Below, one piece after another: positions 27,289 to 35,668 of a stretch of DNA of 64,000 bases (position 1 is the stretch's first letter; each line of letters starts with the position of its first letter). A program made the position numbers and the translations under genes. The notes under the pieces are model-generated. The model ran no database searches. It was given only the letters and a program-made list of their open reading frames with translations, and had not been told where the DNA came from. Origin of the DNA: Akkermansia muciniphila (GTDB taxonomy: Bacteria; Verrucomicrobiota; Verrucomicrobiia; Verrucomicrobiales; Akkermansiaceae); NCBI GenBank assembly GCA_004557455.1, contig SFDX01000007.1, forward strand, positions 1 through 64,000, written 5' to 3'.

Positions 27289-27936
27289 TCAACGAGTAGG
27301 TGGCGTATATTTTGAGGGGCGGGTAACGATTACATTGCCGTCTTTGTCTCTGTAGCACTCTGCAAGTAAAGACTTAGCCAAGTGAGTTGCCTTGATACGT
27401 CCACCTTTGCCGATAATCTTGGAGATTTCTTGGGAGGGTTGCATTTCAGGAGGTGTCAGCAAAGAGAGATTGGTCAGCTTCATTCTTTTAATCATCGAAG
27501 CAGCCGGTGCCATGTCACTGTCTCGAGATACGAGAAACAGACGATCGTACTTGCGTTCGACAGCACACTGAAGCATGTAGAGACACAGATTCACATCCGA
27601 TTGTTTCTCCTCATGTGCTGTGAAGCTTCTTTTGCAAAGGGGACAATAGGTAGACTTCTCCTTAAACTTACCCTTTACAACTTTGATGCCGAGGTGCTCG
27701 TATGCTTTAATAAGGGCATCGTAACGTATTAAGACTTGCCGGTTTGAAATGTGAGTGGGGCGCGCTGTAAAGAAATATATGTCCGCAATTTCCTGATGAT
27801 GCCTATCTATGAAAAAGCCGAAGAGGCTTCTGAGATCTACCCATTTCAGAAAATTCTTCGAGGAATCTTTCCTAGAAAGATTATTGATGGCATGGTAAAA
27901 ATTGAAGCCATCAACAAAGAATGCAACCTGTTCCAT
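27289..27936 (-). CDS. NYN-domain (PIN-like) putative ribonuclease
   Basis: 215 aa. The N-terminus MEQVAFFVDGFNFYHAINNL carries the first Asp and the DGxN pattern of NYN/LabA (DUF88) domains. A central SDVNLCLYMLQCA and SRDSDMAPAASMIKR supply the other conserved Asp residues, so the PIN-like metal site looks intact. A CPLC pair (KSTYCPLCKRSF) may bind zinc. The start at 27936 is chosen because the fold begins there and a promoter lies upstream. GC content is lower than in flanking genes, fitting horizontal acquisition. It sits beside a decayed restriction-methylation gene, so a defence role is plausible but unproven. Confidence 0.75.
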   Translation of the reverse strand: MEQVAFFVDGFNFYHAINNLSRKDSSKNFLKWVDLRSLFGFFIDRHHQEIADIYFFTARPTHISNRQVLIRYDALIKAYEHLGIKVVKGKFKEKSTYCPLCKRSFTAHEEKQSDVNLCLYMLQCAVERKYDRLFLVSRDSDMAPAASMIKRMKLTNLSLLTPPEMQPSQEISKIIGKGGRIKATHLAKSLLAECYRDKDGNVIVTRPSKYTPPTR

Positions 27937-28023
27937 GATGCGAAAAATGCAGAGAGTAAAAGCCCCGCCCGGACGCACCTGAGCGGGGAGCTTCGAACTA
28001 TGCGAAGCGGCTTACGTGCCCCC

Positions 28024-28052
28024 ATTATGGGAGATACCTTGGGAAAAGTCAA
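28024..28052 (-). promoter_or_regulatory. Promoter of the NYN gene
   Basis: Minus strand: TTGACT (28047-28052), 17 nt, CATAAT (28024-28029). A second TTGACT lies about 17 nt further upstream. Confidence 0.5.
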
Positions 28053-28127
28053 GACATTTTTGAAAAAAGTCAAGTTTTTTTCGGTAAGGTGCCTTTTGTC
28101 GCGGCTGTGCGGTGGACGGGGTGGGGG

Positions 28128-28970
28128 TTACTGCGGTTTGGGCTGTATGAGTTCGCTGTACTTCTCGAAGAGGAAGGCGACGCGCTCGGCGTCGTCCGTG
28201 AACTTGCGGCCGTAGGCTTTCTCGACGGCGCTGTCCAGCTTGCGGTGGGCTTGGAGCAGTTCATAGGGCATGGTCTCCGGGTTGTATAAGGTGGCCAAGC
28301 TGCAATCTTTGTACCGGTCCCGGATTTCCAGTACCGTGCTGGCTTCTGCCTCAATTTTCTCCTTCTGTTGCTCTGTTGCTGCCTCCGGCCAGTAGAATGT
28401 ATTGTAGCACATATCCCGTGTGTAGCGGTATCGCATTTCCAGCCTTCCGCACACAACCTTGAGCCAAGCCATGTGCATGCGCGAGGTGATGATGGCAAAA
28501 TCGTACAGGGTAGCATCCGGTACCAAGAATGCGGCATCTGACACGATGCACCCGGCCTTCAAGAAGCCGATGGGAACATAACTGCGCCGCTCGGATGAAA
28601 CCCTTGGGACCAATAAGCAAGGGACATCCTTGTCTTGGGCAATTTGCCTGAACAGATGGGCCTTGTTGGCGTACTCCCTTGTGGATGCCGCCTTGCTGGC
28701 AGCCCGCATCTCCCGCACCTTCTGCACACGATCCATGACGAAGGGATACTTGATCATCTCTGACAAGGGCATATCCTTGAGCCACAGGCACCAGCGCTCC
28801 GCCTCTTTCTCCGCCGGGATGAGGTGCAGATAATCCTGAGCACTATAGTAGGGCCGTACATACGGGGCAACCCCTGGATCCTTAGACAGCAGCTCGTCCT
28901 TTTCAACCTCGCTCAAGAGGAAGTTCCCGGAGCCCGTTCGGTAGTTGAAATGGACTGTTCCGTAGGGCAA
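28128..28970 (-). pseudogene. C-terminal fragment of an MmeI-like type IIG restriction-methyltransferase
   Basis: About 280 codons survive from a family of 900-1100 aa. The retained part is the target-recognition domain and C-terminal helices, with the family block RRSYVPIGFLKAGCIVSDAA, then VPDATLYDFAIITSRMHMAWLK and CGRLEMRYRYTRDMCYNTFYW. The endonuclease, helical and methyltransferase (NPPY-type) parts that should lie upstream, at higher coordinates, are missing. They are replaced at about 28970 by an unrelated structured sequence. The first apparent codon is TTG and probably not a real start. It is a gene remnant, perhaps still useful as a source of TRD sequence. Confidence 0.8.
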
Positions 28971-29324
28971 CCCCGGTCCGGGAGAGGGGGCTGATAGCTC
29001 TCATCATCCGCTCATTAGCTGCGGCATCCCGGTACGACCGACGCCGATATGCGAACTGTGGAGAAGGTCCACAAGGTACCGTGAAGATGCGGTAACTCAA
29101 ACCTGAAGAACAAAGCAGCCGACGGCTGTAAGGCTGATTAGCCAAACCCATCAGGGTTTGCCCTGCAAGGGTGAGTGCCCGTGGGGCGGGCACGAAGCAA
29201 GCTCGGGAAGGTAACGCCCCATGGGAGAGGAAGCTCGAGGGGCACCGACTGCATGAACAGAAACCACATAAGAGGCTGGGCGGATGGATAAGACCCCCGA
29301 ATGTGTCGGCGTTCAATAAACACC
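28971..29324 (+). ncRNA. Structured RNA remnant, possibly group II intron domain I
   Basis: These 354 nt have no convincing gene but a dense run of short perfect hairpins on the plus strand: GTGGA/TCCAC (29058-29072), AAACCC/GGGTTT (29144-29159), CCCT/AGGG (29161-29171) and GTGCCCG/CGGGCAC (29175-29193). The segment with GAAGCAAGCTCGGGAAGG and CATAAGAGGCTGGGCGGATG reminds me of domain I of bacterial group II introns. No domain V and no reverse transcriptase follow, so it would be a 5' fragment. Recognition is from memory only. Confidence 0.4.
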
Positions 29325-29371
29325 GGCTGCGCCCCCGCGGGGAACGGAGACGCAGCAGGAAGAGAGACGGA
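29325..29371 (+). repeat. 47-bp direct repeat, right copy
   Basis: 44 of 47 positions match 26488-26534, in the same orientation. It ends 9 nt before the stop of the flavodoxin-fold gene. Confidence 0.75.
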
Positions 29372-29379
29372 GCGGGCGC

Positions 29380-29934
29380 TTACAGGGTGGCCAGCAGAGC
29401 CAGAAGGCGCTCGGCGTGGTCGTCTGCCTTGGCGCGGATTTGGTCCGTAGCGCCGTTGCCGCTGCGCATGTGGTAGGAGACACCGCCGGTGGCCACGGCA
29501 CCCGCGTATTCCATACCCGTGAAACCGCAGGCCAAGCGAACCGGCAGGAAGATGTCCTCCGCCGTGCAGCCCATAGCCTCCTTCGTGAAGGCCTCCGCCG
29601 GCGCCCCCGTGGTGTAGGAGATCACCAGCTTCTTGCCGCGCAGTTTGTCACCCGTGCTGCCGTGGGCAAAGCCGTGCAGGAAGGTGCACTCCATCCAGCG
29701 CTCCAGCAGGGAGGGCATGGAGAACCAGAACATGGGGAACTGCAGTACGATGACATCGGCCGCCACGAGCTTCTGCTGCTCTGCCGCTGTGTCGATGCGG
29801 AAGTCGGGGTAGAGGCGGTCCAGGTAATCGAAGGTTGCCCCGGGGAGCTTCTTCTCCAAAACGCTGAGGATTTCTTTATTAGCCACGGAATCATTCAGAT
29901 CCACGTGCCCGGAAACGATGAGAATGTTCTTCAT
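29380..29934 (-). CDS. NAD(P)H:quinone oxidoreductase-like flavodoxin-fold protein
   Basis: 184 aa. It begins MKNILIVSGHVDLNDSVANK, the flavin-phosphate loop of the MdaB/KefF/NQO family, and has the substrate/flavin block VLQFPMFWFSMPSLLERWMEC and the glycine-rich GKKLVISYTTGAPAEAF. It probably reduces quinones or related electrophiles with FMN or FAD. The start at 29934 is supported by a promoter about 9 nt upstream and by the fold boundary. It is divergent from the activase gene. Confidence 0.85.
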   Translation of the reverse strand: MKNILIVSGHVDLNDSVANKEILSVLEKKLPGATFDYLDRLYPDFRIDTAAEQQKLVAADVIVLQFPMFWFSMPSLLERWMECTFLHGFAHGSTGDKLRGKKLVISYTTGAPAEAFTKEAMGCTAEDIFLPVRLACGFTGMEYAGAVATGGVSYHMRSGNGATDQIRAKADDHAERLLALLATL

Positions 29935-29943
29935 AGTGGGGGC

Positions 29944-30037
29944 AGCGTAGCACAGTCCCGCCGCGCTGTCAAGCATCCATTGCGTCTGCACCATGCCGAA
30001 CATGCTGCTTGACTCGGCGCGGAGGGGATGCTACAAT
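29944..30037. promoter_or_regulatory. Divergent promoter pair
   Basis: Minus strand: TTGACA (29967-29972), 17 nt, TACGCT (29944-29949), for the flavodoxin-fold gene. Plus strand: TTGACT (30009-30014), 17 nt, TACAAT (30032-30037), for the activase gene, which keeps a leader of about 30 nt. Confidence 0.65.
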
Positions 30038-30073
30038 GCCCGCAGCAGCGCGTCGCGCTTTCGGAAGTTCATC

Positions 30074-33046
30074 ATGAATGCAGAGATAACCGACAACTCG
30101 GCAGGGCGGGCAGCGAATGCCCCTTTGCGCGTGGGACTCGACGTCGGCAGCACCACCGTGAAGGTGGCCGTGCCGGGCGAGGGGGGCGAGATGCTCCACA
30201 CGCGCTACCGCCGCCACCGCAGCCTGGTGCGGGAGACCGTTGCGGATATGTTGGATGAACTGTGCGCAGAATTCCCCGAGGCGGAGGAAGTGCTGCTGGC
30301 GGTGAGCGGCAGTGCGGGCATCGGCATTGCAGAGGCCTGCGACCTCCCCTTCGTGCAGGAGGTATATGCGGAAAAGATAGCCACCGAGACCCTGAATCCG
30401 GGCACGGACGCCGTCATCGAGCTGGGCGGCGAGGACGCGAAGATGCTCTTCCCCGGGCCTCATTTCGACGCACGGATGAATGATAGCTGCGCAGGAGGTA
30501 CGGGTGCCTTCATCGACCGCATGGCGGGGCTTCTGAACGCTCAACCGGAGGAGCTGGATGCCTTGGCCGCGCGGTCAACCACCACCTACACCATCGCGAG
30601 CCGCTGCGGCGTATTTGCCAAAAGCGATATACAGCCCCTGCTGAACCAGGGAGCCGCGCGAGAGGACCTGGCGGCGGCTGTTTTCTCTTCCGTGGCGGAC
30701 CAAGCCATTGCCTCGCTGGCGCGGGGCCGGACCATCAGCGGCAAGGTGCTGTACCTAGGCGGGCCGCTCACCTTCCAGAGTTGTCTGCGCAAATGTTTCG
30801 ATGATAAATTACACGTGCAGGGGATCTGTCCTCCGAACAGTCTGTACTATGTAGCCATCGGCTGTGCGCTGTATGCGAACCGCGCCGTGCGGCCGGCAGA
30901 TCTGGCCGCGCGGGTTCGGCGGGTCCCCGCGCGGGGCAATGCCTGCCCCTACCCCCTCTTCCGCAATGACGGGGAGTACGAGGCATTCCGCGCCCGCCAT
31001 GCGGCGCACGCCGTGCCGCTCGGCACCCCCGGGCAGGCTCGCGAGGCGTTCATCGGCATTGATTCCGGCAGCACCACCATCAAGATTGCCCTCATTGATG
31101 CAGAGGGGCATTTGTTGGATTCTTTCTACGAGAGCAACCGCGGCAACCCCATCCCCGCCGTGCGGGATTATTTGCTGCGCCTGTACACGCGCTACCCGCA
31201 GTGCCGACTGCGCGCAGGGGCGGCCACGGGGTACGGGGAGGAACTGATACGCCACGCCTTCCGCATTCCTTTCGGGGTGGTGGAGACGGTGGCGCACTTC
31301 ACGGGGGCTCGGCATTTTCTGCCGAATGTGGATTTCATTCTCGATATCGGCGGGCAGGATATTAAGTGCATGCGCATCCGGAACGGGGCCATTGACAATA
31401 TCTTCCTGAATGAGGCATGCTCCAGCGGCTGCGGCAGCTTTCTGCAAACCTTTGCGGAGCAGCTTGGCTACACGGTGGAGGAATTCGCGCAGCTGGGTCT
31501 GCAGGCAGAGGCGCCCGTGGAGCTGGGGAGCCGCTGCACGGTGTTCATGAACAGCAGCGTGAAGCAGGCGCAGAGGGATGGTGCCTGTGTGGCGGACATC
31601 AGCGCGGGTCTGTCACGCAGTATCATCAAGAACGCGCTCTATAAGGTGATTCGTCCCACGGGGCCGGATGACCTCGGTAAACATATTGTCGTACAGGGCG
31701 GCACCTTCCTGAATGACTGCGTGCTGCGGGCCTTTGAGCAGGAGATGCGCTTGCAGGTGATTCGCCCGAACATCGCGGGCATCATGGGGGCCTTCGGGGC
31801 TGCGCTCTATGCGCGGGAGCAGTTCCGGCAGCAGCCGAACACACCGCCTCCCGCGGGGGAGGAGGAGTTGCAGGCTTTCCGCCACAGTACGCGCAGTGCG
31901 GTCTGCGGTCGCTGCACGAATCGTTGCCGTCTTACTGTTAACAGCTTCGGAAACGGTAACAACTACATCAGCGGCAATCGCTGTGAGCGGCCCGTTACCC
32001 ATGCGGCGCCGGCGGATGAGCTGAACCTGTGCCGCCGCAAGCTGCGCATGCTCGCCGAGCTGCCGCGCCGGGGGGATGATGCCCCGCTCGGGCCAATCGG
32101 CATTCCCATGGGGCTGAATATCTACGAGCTGCTGCCTTTCTGGCAATGCCTGCTGACCGCCCTCGGGTTTCGGGTGGTTACAGGGCCCGCGGACGACCGG
32201 GGCGTGTTCCGGCTGGGGCAGAATTCGATTCCGGATGACACGGTGTGCTTCCCTGCCAAGATGATGCATGGGCAGGTGCGTTGGCTGGCGTCTCGGGGGC
32301 TGCGGCATATCTTCTACCCCTGCATGACTTACAACGTGCGGGAGGAGGGCGCGGATAATTGCTACAACTGCCCCGTGGTGGCGTATTATCCGGAGGTGCT
32401 GGCGGCCAATGTACCGGAGCTGGCGAGTCTCTGTTGCCACTTCACTTACCTGGGCCTGGAGGATCGGGGGCTGCTGACGGATCGGCTGACGGCGATGTTC
32501 GGGCCGCATTTTCCGCAGATCCGGCGGCGGGATGTCAAGGCGGCGGTGGCGGCAGCCTATGCGGCGCAGAATGCTTACGCGCAGGCGGTGCGAGATGCGG
32601 GGGCGGACATCCTGCAGCAGGCCCGCCGGCTCGGGAAGCATATTGTCGTGTTGGCGGGGCGGCCCTACCACATCGACCCGCGGATCAATCACGGTATCGA
32701 CCGCCTGATCACCGGGCTCGGGGCGGCAGTGGTGACGGAGGATGCCGTGGCGCATCTCGCTGCGGGTGCGGCGGATTTGCAGGTGCTCAATCAGTGGTCT
32801 TACCATGCGCGGTTATATGCTGCTGCTCGGTATGTGTGTCGACACGCAGATACGGAGTTCGTGCAGTTGGTGAGTTTCGGCTGCGGCTGCGATGCCATCA
32901 CGGCGGATGAGTGCCGGCGCTTGCTGGAAAATGCCGGGCGTCTGTATACTCAAATCAAGATAGATGATATTGACAACCCGGGGGCGGCTAAGATACGCCT
33001 GCGCAGTCTCTTCGCTGCCGCCGGCATTCGGGAGCCTCTGCATTAA
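30074..33046 (+). CDS. Acyl-CoA dehydratase activase-like protein (tandem BadF/BcrD ATPase domains)
   Basis: 990 aa. There are two ASKHA ATPase domains of the BadF/BadG/BcrA/HgdC family: the first with GLDVGSTTVKVAV and NDSCAGGTGAFIDRM, the second (from ~345) with GIDSGSTTIKIAL and NEACSSGCGSFLQTF. The Cys in each CxxGxG block is where such activators bind a bridging 4Fe-4S cluster. A Cys-rich segment (CGRCTNRCRLTV) and a DUF2229-like domain follow. These proteins use ATP to drive low-potential electrons to 2-hydroxyacyl-CoA dehydratase-like partners in anaerobes. The partner module is the next gene, 6 nt downstream. Confidence 0.85.
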   Translation: MNAEITDNSAGRAANAPLRVGLDVGSTTVKVAVPGEGGEMLHTRYRRHRSLVRETVADMLDELCAEFPEAEEVLLAVSGSAGIGIAEACDLPFVQEVYAEKIATETLNPGTDAVIELGGEDAKMLFPGPHFDARMNDSCAGGTGAFIDRMAGLLNAQPEELDALAARSTTTYTIASRCGVFAKSDIQPLLNQGAAREDLAAAVFSSVADQAIASLARGRTISGKVLYLGGPLTFQSCLRKCFDDKLHVQGICPPNSLYYVAIGCALYANRAVRPADLAARVRRVPARGNACPYPLFRNDGEYEAFRARHAAHAVPLGTPGQAREAFIGIDSGSTTIKIALIDAEGHLLDSFYESNRGNPIPAVRDYLLRLYTRYPQCRLRAGAATGYGEELIRHAFRIPFGVVETVAHFTGARHFLPNVDFILDIGGQDIKCMRIRNGAIDNIFLNEACSSGCGSFLQTFAEQLGYTVEEFAQLGLQAEAPVELGSRCTVFMNSSVKQAQRDGACVADISAGLSRSIIKNALYKVIRPTGPDDLGKHIVVQGGTFLNDCVLRAFEQEMRLQVIRPNIAGIMGAFGAALYAREQFRQQPNTPPPAGEEELQAFRHSTRSAVCGRCTNRCRLTVNSFGNGNNYISGNRCERPVTHAAPADELNLCRRKLRMLAELPRRGDDAPLGPIGIPMGLNIYELLPFWQCLLTALGFRVVTGPADDRGVFRLGQNSIPDDTVCFPAKMMHGQVRWLASRGLRHIFYPCMTYNVREEGADNCYNCPVVAYYPEVLAANVPELASLCCHFTYLGLEDRGLLTDRLTAMFGPHFPQIRRRDVKAAVAAAYAAQNAYAQAVRDAGADILQQARRLGKHIVVLAGRPYHIDPRINHGIDRLITGLGAAVVTEDAVAHLAAGAADLQVLNQWSYHARLYAAARYVCRHADTEFVQLVSFGCGCDAITADECRRLLENAGRLYTQIKIDDIDNPGAAKIRLRSLFAAAGIREPLH

Positions 33047-33052
33047 TTCGCC

Positions 33053-34324
33053 ATGTCTGTCTGCTCAACATCCGTACCGGATAACTCCCCCGCACCGCCC
33101 GTTTTTACGGAGGCGATGAAGCACACGCATACCATCCTCATGCCTGCCATGCTGCCCCTGCATTGGCGCTTGCTGCGGGCGGCGTTCATGCAGTGCGGCT
33201 ACCGGGCGGAGCTGCTGCGCAACACGGGGCAGGCCGTGGTGGAGACGGGTCTGCGCTATGTGCATAATGATATTTGCTACCCCGCTCTCTTGGTCGTAGG
33301 GCAGGTCATCCATGCGCTGGAGCACGGTGGGTTCGATACGGATCATGTGGCGGTTATCATCTCGCAGACCGCGGGCGGCTGTCGGGCTTCTAATTACATC
33401 TACCTGCTGAGGCGGGCGCTGCGCACGGCGGGGTTCGGGCATGTGCCGGTCATCAGTCTGAATGTGCAGGGCATGGAGGAGAATCCGGGCTTCCGCATCG
33501 ATCTGCACATGCTGCGTAACGCGCTCGCGGCTATGGTGTACGGGGATGCCATGATGTTTGCCGCTAACAAACAACGCCCTCGCGAGCTCACTCCCGGCAG
33601 CACGGATGCCCTGGCGGAGAGTTGGCTGCAGCGTCTTGAGCAGCTCTATGCGGAGGGTAAGGCTCACAAGCGCAGGACCATGCGCCGCCTGCTCCCGCAG
33701 ATCATGCAGGACTTCGCAGCCCTGCCTGTCGACCCCGGACGTCCTACGGTGAAGGTCGGTATCGTGGGGGAGGTCTACATCAAGTATTCTGCGCTCGGCA
33801 ATGATAACCTGGAGGCTTTTCTCGCCGAGCAGAACTGCGAGTGTATGGTGCCGGGTATTCTTCACTTTCTTTTCTATTGTGTAGATACCTATGTGGTTGA
33901 TTTCCGCCTCTACGGCGGCAGGCTGAAGAGCCTTCTTTCCAACAGTTTCGCCATGTGGGTCCTCGGGCGGCAGGAGAAACTGCTGCGTGCCGCCATCGCC
34001 TCGGCGGGCTTTCCCCTCCCTGCTTCCTACGCGGAGCTTCGTGCCTCGGTCGCCGGTATCGTCGGTCTCGGTAACAACATGGGCGAGGGCTGGCTCCTCA
34101 CGGCCGAGATGCTCGAGCTCGCCAACCACGGTTACCCGAATATCATCTGCGTGCAACCCTTCGGCTGTCTCCCGAATCATATCGTGGGGCGCGGCATGAT
34201 TAACCGCGTTCGCAAGGTCGCCCCGCACGCCAATATCCTCGCTCTCGACTACGACGCTTCTTCCTCCTCCGTCAACCGCGAGAACCGTATCAAGCTCATG
34301 CTCGCCACCGCACGGCAGGCTTGA
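33053..34324 (+). CDS. 2-hydroxyacyl-CoA dehydratase-like (HgdB-type) subunit
   Basis: 423 aa. Conserved features are NDICYPALLVVGQ, IISQTAGGCRASNY, the EVYIKYSALGND block and CVQPFGCLPNHIVGRGM, which supply the Fe-S cysteines of HgdB/DUF2229-type proteins. In many anaerobes this module is fused to the C-terminus of the tandem ATPase protein; together the two genes here match that ~1400-aa architecture. The true substrate is unknown, since the long fused family has no settled reaction. The stop codon lies inside the -35 box of the downstream Fic gene. Confidence 0.75.
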   Translation: MSVCSTSVPDNSPAPPVFTEAMKHTHTILMPAMLPLHWRLLRAAFMQCGYRAELLRNTGQAVVETGLRYVHNDICYPALLVVGQVIHALEHGGFDTDHVAVIISQTAGGCRASNYIYLLRRALRTAGFGHVPVISLNVQGMEENPGFRIDLHMLRNALAAMVYGDAMMFAANKQRPRELTPGSTDALAESWLQRLEQLYAEGKAHKRRTMRRLLPQIMQDFAALPVDPGRPTVKVGIVGEVYIKYSALGNDNLEAFLAEQNCECMVPGILHFLFYCVDTYVVDFRLYGGRLKSLLSNSFAMWVLGRQEKLLRAAIASAGFPLPASYAELRASVAGIVGLGNNMGEGWLLTAEMLELANHGYPNIICVQPFGCLPNHIVGRGMINRVRKVAPHANILALDYDASSSSVNRENRIKLMLATARQA

Positions 34325-34349
34325 CATATCCGCCGCAGCGGTGTATGAT
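34321..34349 (+). promoter_or_regulatory. Promoter of the Fic gene, overlapping the upstream stop codon
   Basis: TTGACA (34321-34326) contains the TGA stop (34322-34324) of the preceding gene. A 17-nt spacer leads to TATGAT (34344-34349), 8 nt before ATG 34358. Confidence 0.7.
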
Positions 34350-34357
34350 GCAGGCGC

Positions 34358-35467
34358 ATGAAGGAACCCGCTGAGAACGCTCCGGATGATTTTGAGGCAT
34401 ACACGCAACCGGGTGAGCCGGAGATGCGGGAGAAGTGCTATGCCTGGCGGACGGCCATCGGCTTGCAGGCGGTGGATAACCTGAAGCCTTCCGAGTACTT
34501 GCTGCAAACGGCCCGTCAGCACATCGAGGGTGCTATCACCATCCGGGAGGCTAATCAGATGATTGATAGTTATTATCAATCTAAGGCTGTTCGTGTAACG
34601 AAGGAGGACCGAACTGAGGAGGCCGATAGGGTCTCGGCACGTATCGCGGAGATCCTTTCGGAGCAGGCCTTCACCTTCTCGCCCGTTGAGTATATTAACA
34701 TTCACCGCCGTCTTTTCGAGAATATCTATCCCTTTGCCGGAAAAATCAGGAATCACAATATCAGCAAGAAGGAATGGGTGCTGCGAGGGGACTCGGTTCT
34801 CTATACCGCTGCGGGTATCATTCGCGAGACCCTCGATTACGATTTCGAGACGGAGAGGAATTTCAACTACGGGAATTTGAATATCAGCGAGGCTGTTCCG
34901 CACATCGCCCGGTTTATTTCCGGTATCTGGCAAATCCATCCCTTCGGGGAGGGTAATACTCGCACAACGGCTGTTTTCACCATCAAATACCTGCGCTCGT
35001 TCGGCTTCGATATTCAAAACGACGCCTTTGCCCGGCATTCGCGGTATTTCCGCAATGCCTTGGTTCGCGCTAACTACAAGAACCTGCCCAAGGGCGTCCA
35101 TGCTGCCACGGAATTCCTGGAGGCTTTCTTCCGTAAACTGATCCTCTCCGAGCACAATGAGCTCCTCAACCGCACCATGCTTGTGTCCGACCCCGCTTCG
35201 TTACATAATCCCTCCCCGGAACTCAGCCCAAAGTGCAATTTTTGCACTTTGAATTGCACTTTGGAGGAACTAGCCCTGCTGAATTTGCTGCGGAAGGATC
35301 CCAAAGCAACACAAAAGGAAATCGCTGTCCACCTCGGTAAATCAGAAAGAACAGTCAAGTCCATGACTGTTCACCTGACCCAAAAGGGGTTCATTGAACG
35401 CCGAAACGGCAGGAGAAACGGTTATTGGGAAGTCAAGCTCAACGAGAGGGGCGAGATAGGGTCTTAA
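34358..35467 (+). CDS. Fic family AMP-transferase-like protein with C-terminal winged helix
   Basis: 369 aa. The catalytic Fic motif is complete, HPFGEGNTR starting at His194. The N-terminal ~65 residues (LKPSEYLLQTARQHIEGAIT) resemble the VbhA-type antitoxin helix that can restrain Fic enzymes, though the exact [ST]xxxE[GN] inhibitory motif is not clean (IEG preceded by Arg at -4). The last ~70 residues are a winged helix (EIAVHLGKSERTVKSMTVHL). Fic proteins modify targets with AMP or similar groups. Its GC content is below that of the flanking activase genes, and it marks the left edge of the accessory island. The C-terminal domain suggests autoregulation. Confidence 0.85.
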   Translation: MKEPAENAPDDFEAYTQPGEPEMREKCYAWRTAIGLQAVDNLKPSEYLLQTARQHIEGAITIREANQMIDSYYQSKAVRVTKEDRTEEADRVSARIAEILSEQAFTFSPVEYINIHRRLFENIYPFAGKIRNHNISKKEWVLRGDSVLYTAAGIIRETLDYDFETERNFNYGNLNISEAVPHIARFISGIWQIHPFGEGNTRTTAVFTIKYLRSFGFDIQNDAFARHSRYFRNALVRANYKNLPKGVHAATEFLEAFFRKLILSEHNELLNRTMLVSDPASLHNPSPELSPKCNFCTLNCTLEELALLNLLRKDPKATQKEIAVHLGKSERTVKSMTVHLTQKGFIERRNGRRNGYWEVKLNERGEIGS

Positions 35468-35668
35468 GCACCGAATAGGGAATCAGCGGCTCGTTTTTCT
35501 GAAGACACAGTTACACCATGCCATCCGCAGCGGGGCCGGCGCCACAATTAGCGGAAAGAATGCAATTCGGATGCTGCATCCCGGTAATGATGAAACAACT
35601 CTATCCCGAACTTGCTCCCTATAGTCCGGTGGTTAAACACGCACTATCTATAATAGAGAGAGGGGGTG

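Noticed and set aside
34358..35467. Fic protein as part of the Cascade system
   Set aside because: It has its own promoter and is separated from Cascade by a minus-strand recombinase; proximity alone is not evidence of joint function.
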